A stretch of 8,646 nt of DNA, from the NCBI GenBank assembly GCA_031278665.1, contig JAITKC010000273.1:1-8646 (forward strand), read 5' to 3'. Of this stretch, positions 1-4,896 are shown piece by piece. Position 1 is the stretch's first letter. The number at the start of each line of letters is the position of its first letter. This DNA is from Bifidobacteriaceae bacterium. Its GTDB lineage: Bacteria; Actinomycetota; Actinomycetes; Actinomycetales; WQXJ01. The notes beneath the pieces are model-generated. The model was given only the letters and a program-made list of their open reading frames with translations. It was not told where the DNA came from and did not search any database. The translations under genes were made by a program, and so were the position numbers.

Positions 1-326
1 GCGGGGCGGCGGTCTGGGAGGTGCGGGCGGACGACATCGCCGGATGTCTGCGCACGGCCCGCGGCGGCTCGTCGAAACAGGCCCTGGTGCGGCTCGGCGA
101 CGGGCGGGTCCGGGCGCGCTGGATGACGCCCCTGGAGTACGCGCGGCTGATGGGCGCGGGGGGCTACGACCTGAGCGCGGCGCGGACCAACCAAGCGCTA
201 TTCGGCTTCGGCGACGCCGTGGCCGTGCCAGTTGTCGCCTGGCTGGCGGAGCATTACCTGATGCCGGCGCTTGGCCTTCGCCGGCCGTTGACCGGCCCTC
301 AGGCCCAGCCCAGGGCGCGCGGCTAG
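1..326 (+). CDS. DNA (cytosine-5-)methyltransferase, C-terminal end (5' truncated by window)
   Basis: The reading frame is open from base 3 to the TAG at 324-326, so only about the last 107 residues are in view. The enzyme transfers a methyl group from S-adenosylmethionine to C5 of cytosine in a specific DNA site. Visible blocks are GCLRTARGGSSKQ, typical of the segment that follows the target-recognition domain, then RWMTPLEYARLMGA (motif IX) and FGFGDAVAVPVVAWLAEHYL (motif X, completing the SAM pocket). The catalytic PCQ and ENV motifs must lie upstream of the window, so intactness cannot be judged. The tail after LAEHYLMP is a non-conserved Pro/Arg-rich end. No restriction endonuclease gene is visible downstream, so any partner would have to be upstream. 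Family assignment is firm; sequence specificity and role (restriction-modification or solitary) are unknown. Confidence 0.85.
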   Translation, partial: GAAVWEVRADDIAGCLRTARGGSSKQALVRLGDGRVRARWMTPLEYARLMGAGGYDLSAARTNQALFGFGDAVAVPVVAWLAEHYLMPALGLRRPLTGPQAQPRARG

Positions 327-517
327 GCGACGGCGGCCTCCGCCTGAGGCTGCTCCGCCAACAGTTCGGCTATGCGTTTGGCCCATCCGGCGATTGGCCG
401 GGCGGCCTGGTCCAGGTCTGCGGCGTCGACACCTTCGCGCCTGCCCGGCCGGTGCGGCGAGCCCAGGGCGATAGACTGGCGTGGCCGCCCTGCGGCGATG
501 GCGACCCGCAGCCGCAA
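323..517 (-). CDS. Possible short gene or gene remnant, unknown function
   Basis: A 64-codon frame runs leftward from a TTG (515-517) to TAG at 323-325. It is the only candidate in the 214-base gap between the methyltransferase and crp. Its last 35 codons look coding: about 80% G or C in the third position, lower GC in the second, and a plausible amphipathic helix (AARPIAGWAKRIAELLAEQ) before an Ala-rich tail. The frame is open further upstream only to a stop at 572-574, with no good start and no clear ribosome site. It may therefore be a decayed C-terminal fragment rather than a complete gene. Its stop shares the palindrome CTAG with the methyltransferase stop. I do not recognise a family. 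It would overlap the likely crp promoter, which counts against it. Confidence 0.25.
   Translation of the reverse strand: MRLRVAIAAGRPRQSIALGSPHRPGRREGVDAADLDQAARPIAGWAKRIAELLAEQPQAEAAVA
472..477 (+). promoter_or_regulatory. Possible -10 element of crp promoter
   Basis: TAGACT fits the actinobacterial -10 pattern TAnnnT and lies 63 bases before the crp ATG. No convincing -35 hexamer is seen at 16-19 bases upstream, so the call is weak. No TGTGA-N6-TCACA site for Crp autoregulation was seen in the upstream gap. Confidence 0.25.
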
Positions 518-540
518 CCGCGTCGAGATGAGGTGCCAAG

Positions 541-1236
541 ATGAATGCTCGTCAAGAAGGGTCCGACAGTTTTATCTCCGCTTCGGGATTGTTCGCCGGC
601 ATCGACCAGGACCAAGCCGAACGTCTGCTCGGCGTCATGGTCAGCCGGCGTCTGGAACGGGGCAAAGTGCTGTTCTGGGAAGGCGACGAAGGCGACCGCC
701 TGTATCTGATTCAGTCGGGCATGATCAAACTGGGCCGGACTTCGCCCGACGGCCGCGAGAACCTGCTCGCGGTGCTCGGCAAGGGCGAGTTCATCGGCGA
801 ACTCACCTTGTTCGACCCCGGCCCCAGGACGGCCACCGCCACGGCGGTGACCGAGAGCGAATTGTTGGAGCTGAGCCACCAGGCGATCGGGGAGTGGCTC
901 GACCAGAACCCGGCCGCCTCAAAGCACTTGCTCCAGGAGTTGGCCCACCGGCTGCGCCGCACCAACGAGGCGGTGACCGACCTGATCTTCGCGGACGTGC
1001 CCGGGCGCGTCGCCAAGGCGTTACTGGACCTGGCCGACCGCTTCGGGGAGAGCACTCCCGAAGGCGTTCATGTGACCCACGGCCTGACCCAGGAGGAGTT
1101 GGCGCGCCTGGTCGGCGCCTCGCGCGAAACGGTCAACAAAGCGCTGGCCGAGTTCATCGCCCGCAACTGGATCAGACTCGAGGGGCGCGGCGTCTACCTG
1201 CTCGACATCGAGCGCCTGACGCGCCGCGCCGCCTGA
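541..1236 (+). CDS. crp: Crp/Fnr-family cAMP-responsive transcription regulator (GlxR/actinobacterial Crp)
   Basis: A 231-residue DNA-binding regulator that, in this family, binds cAMP and acts as a dimer on TGTGA-N6-TCACA sites controlling carbon and respiratory genes. Residues 16-125 are the cyclic-nucleotide domain. Its phosphate-binding cassette reads GELTLFDPGPRTATA (86-100), where R96 and T97 match the cAMP-phosphate contacts. T141-N142 in the dimer helix (RRTNEAVTDLIF) matches the adenine contact region of GlxR. The winged helix-turn-helix spans about 182-222, with recognition helix SRETVNKAL (194-202): R195, E196 and K200 occupy the base-contact positions of E. coli Crp. The blocks DLIFADVPGRVAK and TQEELARLVGASRETVNKAL closely resemble corynebacterial GlxR and mycobacterial Crp (compared from memory). 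No cysteines are arranged for an Fe-S cluster, so Fnr function is unlikely. ATG 541 follows GAGG (530-533) at 7 bases. The metallophosphoesterase gene begins 28 bases downstream, suggesting one transcript. Confidence 0.93.
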   Translation: MNARQEGSDSFISASGLFAGIDQDQAERLLGVMVSRRLERGKVLFWEGDEGDRLYLIQSGMIKLGRTSPDGRENLLAVLGKGEFIGELTLFDPGPRTATATAVTESELLELSHQAIGEWLDQNPAASKHLLQELAHRLRRTNEAVTDLIFADVPGRVAKALLDLADRFGESTPEGVHVTHGLTQEELARLVGASRETVNKALAEFIARNWIRLEGRGVYLLDIERLTRRAA

Positions 1237-1264
1237 CCGCCAACCAACCGGGCGTCCCGGTAGG

Positions 1265-2179
1265 GTGAGCCGGGTGAAATTGCGCCGCTTGGCCGGCGCC
1301 GGTCTGCTCGCCGGCGCCGCGACCCTTGGTTATGCCTTGTTCGAAGCCCGTTGGTACACATTGCGGCGAGTCGCCGCCCGGGTGCTGGACGAGGGGTGCG
1401 CGCCGATCAAACTGTTACATCTGTCGGACATGCATTTCACGGCCGGCCAACGGCGCAAGGTCGATTGGGTCCGGGCGTTGGCCGCGCTGGAGCCCGATCT
1501 GGTGGTTGTGACCGGCGACAACTTCGCCTTCGGCGACGCGATGGAGACCGCCTTGGAGGCGCTTGAGCCGCTGCTGGCGGCGCCGGGGGCGTTCGTCCTG
1601 GGGTCGAACGACTACTACTCCGCGACTGTCAAGAACCCGCTCGGGTATCTTTGCGCCACATTGGCGCGCCGCCCGCCGCGCCGACTCGCCCCGCCCGCCC
1701 GCCCAGCCGACTTGCCGACCGAGCAGTTCCGCCAGGTGCTCATCCGGGCCGGTTGGATGGACCTCGACAACTCCAGGGCGCGCCTCGAATTGGGGTCCCA
1801 GAAACTGGTCACCGATCTGGTTGGACTGGCCGATCCCCATGTCGGATGGGACAAAATGCCGCCGCCGTCCTCACACCGCTCGGCCCGGCTGGTGCTCGGC
1901 CTGGTGCACGCCCCCTATCTGCGCGCCATCGACCAATTGGCCGCCGACCAGGCCCGGCTGATCCTGGCCGGCCACACCCATGGCGGCCAGGTCGCCCTGC
2001 CATTTCACGGGGCGCTGGTCACCAACTCCGATCTGCCGCCCCGCCAGGCGGCCGGGCTGCGCCGCTGGCGGGACTCCGGCGCCTATCTCCACGTCTCGGC
2101 CGGCCTGGGCACCTCTCCATTCGCCCCGATTCGCCTCGCCCGCCGCCCCGAGGCCACCCTAATCACCCTCCATCCCTAA
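1265..2179 (+). CDS. Membrane-anchored metallophosphoesterase (YkuE/Rv3683-like)
   Basis: A 304-residue calcineurin-fold phosphoesterase with a dinuclear metal centre. Residues 9-26 form one hydrophobic N-terminal segment after a basic start, so the enzyme is probably anchored or exported. Metal and catalytic motifs appear in order: LSDMH (D55, H57), VTGDN (D85), GSND (N115, D116; usual form GNHD), VHAPY (H215) and AGHTHGGQ (H237, H239). GSNDYYSATVKNP and the following Arg/Pro-rich linker (134-148) look like the mycobacterial Rv3683 type. The substrate is unknown; relatives act on phosphodiesters, UDP-sugars or lipid-linked phosphates. The start is uncertain: GTG 1265 gives the longest form, but the AGGG at 1262-1265 is better spaced for GTG 1274 (301 residues). 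Its position 28 bases after crp suggests co-transcription. In Mycobacterium tuberculosis the homologue lies several genes from crp, after ponA2 (recalled), so this pairing looks like a condensed version of that region. Confidence 0.87.
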   Translation: MSRVKLRRLAGAGLLAGAATLGYALFEARWYTLRRVAARVLDEGCAPIKLLHLSDMHFTAGQRRKVDWVRALAALEPDLVVVTGDNFAFGDAMETALEALEPLLAAPGAFVLGSNDYYSATVKNPLGYLCATLARRPPRRLAPPARPADLPTEQFRQVLIRAGWMDLDNSRARLELGSQKLVTDLVGLADPHVGWDKMPPPSSHRSARLVLGLVHAPYLRAIDQLAADQARLILAGHTHGGQVALPFHGALVTNSDLPPRQAAGLRRWRDSGAYLHVSAGLGTSPFAPIRLARRPEATLITLHP

Positions 2180-2180
2180 C

Positions 2181-2205
2181 GCCCCGGAACCAGGGGCCGG
2201 GCCCC
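2181..2205 (+). terminator. Possible hairpin terminator after the metallophosphoesterase gene
   Basis: One base after the TAA stop, GCCCC (2181-2185) can pair with GGGGC (2193-2197), and GGGG (2193-2196) can alternatively pair with CCCC (2202-2205). The stems are short and GC-only and no T-run follows, so this is a weak call. Confidence 0.25.
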
Positions 2206-2235
2206 GCCTTCCGCCCGGCGCCGTCATCCGCCGTT

Positions 2236-2249
2236 TGGGCGGCGCGACC
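2236..2249 (+). promoter_or_regulatory. Possible LacI-type operator upstream of the isomerase gene
   Basis: TGGGCGGCGCGACC has a partial two-fold axis at C2243/G2244 (GGnnGCGCnnCC, 2238-2249). Its first ten bases are identical to one side of the perfect palindrome in the GH42 gene leader (4773-4790). It sits just upstream of the -10 candidate, where a bound repressor would block polymerase. The match is short and GC-rich, so chance is a real alternative. Confidence 0.3.
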
Positions 2250-2252
2250 TCC

Positions 2253-2258
2253 TAGAAT
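2253..2258 (+). promoter_or_regulatory. Possible -10 element of isomerase gene promoter
   Basis: TAGAAT matches TAnnnT and lies 36 bases before the ATG at 2289, implying a leader of about 24-26 bases. No good -35 hexamer is present at normal spacing; TTGGGC (2235-2240) is only 12 bases away. An activator or relaxed promoter is possible. Operator-like sequences flank it at 2236-2249 and 2263-2272. Confidence 0.35.
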
Positions 2259-2275
2259 GGGGGAGTTCGCGCATT

Positions 2276-2280
2276 GGAGG
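2276..2280 (+). promoter_or_regulatory. Ribosome binding site deciding the isomerase start
   Basis: GGAGG lies 8 bases before ATG 2289. An in-frame TTG at 2274 overlaps this site and is therefore not used as the start. Confidence 0.75.
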
Positions 2281-2288
2281 ACACGCCC

Positions 2289-3518
2289 ATGACCCACCCC
2301 GACTGGGCCTACCACGAACGTTGGCTGGCATCGCAAACCACTGACTTGCTTGACTTCGGCCGGGCCTCGGCCGAGGCGCCCAACGGCTTCGCCTGGCTCG
2401 ACGCGGCTGGGCGGCCGGAACTGGACCGGCCGCTCGACCTTTGGGTCACCGCCCGGATGACGCACGTCTACTCGCTCGGCGCGCTGATCGGACACCCCGG
2501 CGCCGAAGCCCTGGCCGATCACGGCCTGGCCGCCCTGACCGGCCCATTCGCCGACCCGGAGGGCGGCGGCTGGCACACTCAGCTGGCGCCTGACGGCACC
2601 GCGACCGATTCCGGCAAAGAGGCCTACGCCCACTCCTTTGTGGTGCTCGCGGGATCTTCGGCCGTGACCGCCGGCCGGCCGGGGGCCGAGCAGTTGTTGA
2701 CCCGCGCCCTGGCCAATCAGAACAGCCGCTTCTTGCGGGCCGGCGACGGCATGGTCATAGACCGCTTCAACCGCGACTTCACCCGCGCCGACCCTTACCG
2801 CGGCGCCAACGCCAACATGCACACCGTCGAGGCCTATCTGGCCGCCGCCGACGCGACCGGGGAGACCACCTGGCGGCGGCGCGCCCTCGGCATCATCGAG
2901 CGCATGGTCAAGGCCGCCCGCGAACACTCTTGGCGCCTGCCCGAACACTTCACCGCCGACTGGCGGCCAATTCTCGGATACAACGCCGACCACCCCAAGG
3001 ATCGGTTCCGCCCCTACGGCGCGACGCCCGGTCACGGCTTCGAGTGGTCCCGGCTGATCTGGCAGACCCGGGCCGCCCTCGGCGCCGCCGCCCCGGACTG
3101 GATGGAACCGGCCGCCGAGGAGTTGTTCCGCCGCGCCCGGGGCGACGGCTGGCGCGACACCCCGACCCCGGGATTCGTCTACACCGTCGATTGGGACGGC
3201 CGCACGGTCATCGAGGCCCGTCTGTATTGGGTCCTGGCCGAGGCTGTGTCCGCCGCCATCACCGGGTACCGCGTCACCGGCGACCCGTTCTACCGCGAGC
3301 TTTACGACCGCTGGTGGACGGTGATCGAAGAGCGCTTCATCGACCGCGAACTCGGTTCCTGGCACCACGAGTTGACCGCCTCCGGCGCGGTCGGCGAAAC
3401 GCTCTGGGACGGCAAGCCGGACATCTATCACACCGTCCAGGCGACTTTGATCCCGCGCCTGCCGGTCGGTCCGACACTCGCCCGCGCGCTCGAAGCGGGC
3501 CTGCTAGACCGCGCCTGA
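2289..3518 (+). CDS. AGE-family aldose-ketose isomerase, probable D-mannose isomerase (YihS-like fold)
   Basis: A 409-residue cytosolic (alpha/alpha)6-barrel enzyme interconverting an aldose and its ketose, most likely D-mannose and D-fructose. It aligns end to end with E. coli YihS (413 residues, from memory): LWVTARMTHVYSLGA (R56), YRGANANMHTVEA (H178), RFRPYGATPGHGFEWSRL (R241, H249, E252), VYTVDWDGR (298-305) and DIYHTVQATLIPRLP (H381). H249 and H381 match the two catalytic histidines of YihS. At two positions linked to sulfoquinovose binding, Gln362 and Gln379 of YihS, this protein has H360 (WHHEL) and P377 (GKPDIYH). That favours mannose over sulfoquinovose, and no other sulfoquinovose gene is nearby. 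There is no signal peptide or membrane segment. The gene stands alone on its strand, convergent with the CDF transporter gene 68 bases downstream, where I see no clear terminator. It probably belongs with the GH42 and LacI genes. Confidence 0.88.
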   Translation: MTHPDWAYHERWLASQTTDLLDFGRASAEAPNGFAWLDAAGRPELDRPLDLWVTARMTHVYSLGALIGHPGAEALADHGLAALTGPFADPEGGGWHTQLAPDGTATDSGKEAYAHSFVVLAGSSAVTAGRPGAEQLLTRALANQNSRFLRAGDGMVIDRFNRDFTRADPYRGANANMHTVEAYLAAADATGETTWRRRALGIIERMVKAAREHSWRLPEHFTADWRPILGYNADHPKDRFRPYGATPGHGFEWSRLIWQTRAALGAAAPDWMEPAAEELFRRARGDGWRDTPTPGFVYTVDWDGRTVIEARLYWVLAEAVSAAITGYRVTGDPFYRELYDRWWTVIEERFIDRELGSWHHELTASGAVGETLWDGKPDIYHTVQATLIPRLPVGPTLARALEAGLLDRA

Positions 3519-3586
3519 CCCGGCCCAGGCCATCGGCGCCGGAGGCCACAGCGGTCGCCAAGTGGGCGGCATCGGCGGCGGGTCCA

Positions 3587-4516
3587 TCAGGTCGGCGACT
3601 CGCCAACGGCGCGGCGCAAGTCGGGTTCTAGATAAATGGTCTGGTCGAATGGCACCGCCGCGCGGGAGCGGGCCTCGGCGGCGTCGATGGCCGCCGCCAG
3701 CTCCGCCAGGCCGAGGCCCGGATCGGCCTCCACCTTGGCGGCGACCAACAGCTCCTCCGGCCCCAGGTGCATCACTTTGAGGTGAATCAGGCCGGTTATG
3801 CCCTCGCCGATCAGAGCCGCCTTGATCGCCTCAAGGTGTTCCGGCGCCGCCGACTCGCCGAGCAGAAGCGATTTCATCTCGACCGCCAGGACCGCCGCGA
3901 CCGCCACCAGGAGCAGTCCGATGGCGGCCGATCCGGCGGCGTCCCAACGGCCGTCTCCGGTCGCCAGGGTCATTCCGATGCCAAGTCCGGCCAGAATCAA
4001 CCCGAGCAGGGCGGCGGTGTCCTCCAACAGCACCACCGGCAGCTCCGGCGACTTGGAGTTGCGGATGAACCAGAACCAGCCGCGCCCGCCTTTGGCCGGC
4101 CTGGCCTCCCTGATCGCCGTGCGCAGCGAAAACGACTCCATCACGATCGCGGCCGCCACCACGGCCACCGGCACCCAATGCCACGATTTGATCGCCTCGG
4201 GGTGGGCGAGCTTCTCGTAGGCCTCGTAAAGCGCGAACAACCCGCCCAACGAGAACAGCACCAGCGCCACGATGAATGACCAGAAGTATCGGCCTCGGCC
4301 GTAGCCGAAGGGATGTTTGGCGTCGGGGCGGCGGCGGGCCTCTTTGCCGCCCCAGAGCAGCAGCACCTGGTTGCCGGAGTCGGCCACCGAGTGGACGGCC
4401 TCGGCCAGCATCGAACTCGAGCCGGTCAGGGCGAAGGCGACGAATTTGGTAACCGCGATTCCCAGGTTGGCGCTGAGGGCGGCGAGTATGGCTTTCGTTC
4501 CGGCGTGTGCGCTCAC
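3587..4516 (-). CDS. Cation diffusion facilitator (CDF) family metal efflux transporter
   Basis: A 309-residue inner-membrane antiporter that probably exports divalent metal (Zn2+, perhaps Mn2+ or Fe2+) in exchange for protons. About six membrane segments occupy residues 9-215, followed by the cytosolic ferredoxin-like domain (about 218-300) usual in CDF dimers. TM2 carries H42-x3-D46 in SSSMLAEAVHSVADSGNQ; HPFGYGRGRYFWSF (68-81) is the conserved loop into TM3. In TM5 the motif is VVLLEDTAALLG: D166 aligns with the YiiP aspartate, but the YiiP histidine position is V162 and E165 lies beside D166. This ED form looks typical of the SLC30A9-like bacterial subgroup rather than damaged. I chose GTG 4516 because AAAGG (4524-4528) precedes it by 7 bases; an upstream TTG at 4579 would add 21 residues lacking family similarity. 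It diverges from the GH42 gene, and no metal-responsive regulator is adjacent. Confidence 0.9.
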   Translation of the reverse strand: MSAHAGTKAILAALSANLGIAVTKFVAFALTGSSSMLAEAVHSVADSGNQVLLLWGGKEARRRPDAKHPFGYGRGRYFWSFIVALVLFSLGGLFALYEAYEKLAHPEAIKSWHWVPVAVVAAAIVMESFSLRTAIREARPAKGGRGWFWFIRNSKSPELPVVLLEDTAALLGLILAGLGIGMTLATGDGRWDAAGSAAIGLLLVAVAAVLAVEMKSLLLGESAAPEHLEAIKAALIGEGITGLIHLKVMHLGPEELLVAAKVEADPGLGLAELAAAIDAAEARSRAAVPFDQTIYLEPDLRRAVGESPT

Positions 4517-4523
4517 TTGGGGG

Positions 4524-4528
4524 CCTTT
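4524..4528 (-). promoter_or_regulatory. Ribosome binding site deciding the CDF transporter start
   Basis: On the minus strand AAAGG precedes GTG 4516 by 7 bases. It supports the shorter protein over the TTG 63 bases upstream. Confidence 0.6.
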
Positions 4529-4721
4529 CGAGTTGACGATGACGCCGCGCGGGCGCGGATTGTGCCCGGCAGGCGCCAATTCGGCCTCCCGCCAAGCGGA
4601 ACCGCTCCATTATGCGCCATGCGCCGCCGACTCGGCACGCGGCCAACCCGGCGAGGGCCTGAATCGGCCCCGCCTCGGAACTCCAGGCCAGGCGCCGTGT
4701 TCCGGCGCGGCGGGCGGCGCG

Positions 4722-4751
4722 TTGCGGTTAGCGGGACGCGGGTGCTAAAGT
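4722..4751 (+). promoter_or_regulatory. Predicted sigma-70-type promoter of the GH42 gene
   Basis: TTGCGG (4722-4727) and TAAAGT (4746-4751) are separated by 18 bases and resemble -35 and -10 hexamers; TAAAGT fits TAnnnT. Transcription would begin near 4758, leaving a leader of about 140 bases before the chosen TTG start. The -10 and start site overlap the palindrome at 4750-4767, as expected for a repressed promoter. Confidence 0.5.
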
Positions 4752-4767
4752 CTGACAGCGCAGACAG
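4750..4767 (+). promoter_or_regulatory. Palindromic operator candidate overlapping GH42 promoter start site
   Basis: Two symmetry axes are visible. GTCTG and CAGAC are perfect inverted arms around six bases (4750-4765). CTGACAGCGCAGACAG (4752-4767) matches at 6 of 8 paired positions around a central CpG, the form used by LacI-family repressors. It covers the end of the -10 and the likely start site. Which protein binds is inferred, not shown. Confidence 0.4.
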
Positions 4768-4772
4768 GCCGA

Positions 4773-4790
4773 CTGGGCGGCGCCGCCCAG
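4773..4790 (+). promoter_or_regulatory. Perfect 18-bp palindrome in the GH42 gene leader (operator or RNA hairpin)
   Basis: CTGGGCGGCGCCGCCCAG is a perfect 9+9 palindrome with a central CpG, about 15-33 bases downstream of the predicted start site. As DNA it resembles a roadblock operator for a LacI-family repressor, and actinobacterial LacI sites of the TGGGAGCGCTCCCA type are known. As RNA it would fold into a tight hairpin. Ten bases of it recur upstream of the isomerase gene (2236-2245). Confidence 0.45.
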
Positions 4791-4885
4791 AGGCGGAGGC
4801 GGCGCTGAAGGCCGACGGCGTCATCGGCCACCTGGGCGTTGTCGGCGGATCGTGTCGGCCTTGGCGGGCAACGCCCTGAATCGGA

Positions 4886-4892
4886 AGAAGGA
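4886..4892 (+). promoter_or_regulatory. Ribosome binding site favouring a TTG start for the GH42 gene
   Basis: AGAAGGA ends 4 bases before TTG 4897 and is the strongest Shine-Dalgarno match in the region. The other in-frame starts are GTG 4852, with only GGCGG close by, and ATG 4924, with no purine-rich site at normal distance. Confidence 0.5.
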
Positions 4893-4896
4893 CAGC

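Larger units (their letters stand above)
4517..4896. other. Divergent intergenic region between CDF and GH42 genes
   Basis: These 380 bases hold no convincing gene. For the CDF gene, the minus strand has a -10-like CATAAT at 4614-4609 (leader about 86 bases) without a clear -35. For the GH42 gene, a plus-strand promoter lies at 4722-4751, with two palindromic operator candidates at 4750-4767 and 4773-4790. A tandem heptamer ATGCGCC occurs twice at 4612-4625, next to the CDF -10 candidate; its role, if any, is unknown. The remainder (about 4626-4720) is GC-rich with only short inverted repeats, and I see nothing tRNA-like or riboswitch-like in it. Confidence 0.6.

Noticed and set aside
1068..1085. 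TGTGA half resembling a Crp site inside crp
   Set aside because: It lies within coding sequence and the second half (TCACA) is missing at the required spacing.
541..1236. Fnr-type oxygen sensor instead of a cAMP receptor
   Set aside because: No N-terminal cysteine cluster is present, and the cAMP-type phosphate-binding cassette with Arg-Thr is intact.
2163..3431. Long open frame (over 400 codons) on the minus strand
   Set aside because: It lies opposite the isomerase gene, whose family match is clear from end to end. Its translation is low-complexity Gly/Val/Ala/Arg sequence, as expected for the antisense of a high-GC gene.
2289..3518. Annotation as sulfoquinovose isomerase (yihS)
   Set aside because: Two positions associated with sulfoquinovose binding differ, and no sulfoglycolysis kinase, aldolase or transporter gene is nearby.
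3767..4279. Plus-strand frames of 140-170 codons opposite the CDF transporter
   Set aside because: The products are Gln/Arg/His-rich with no recognisable domain, while the minus strand has transmembrane segments and CDF motifs.
4626..4720. Search for a tRNA or small RNA in the CDF/GH42 gap
   Set aside because: There is no T-loop consensus, no cloverleaf-length pairing and no promoter-terminator pair; only short GC-rich inverted repeats are present.
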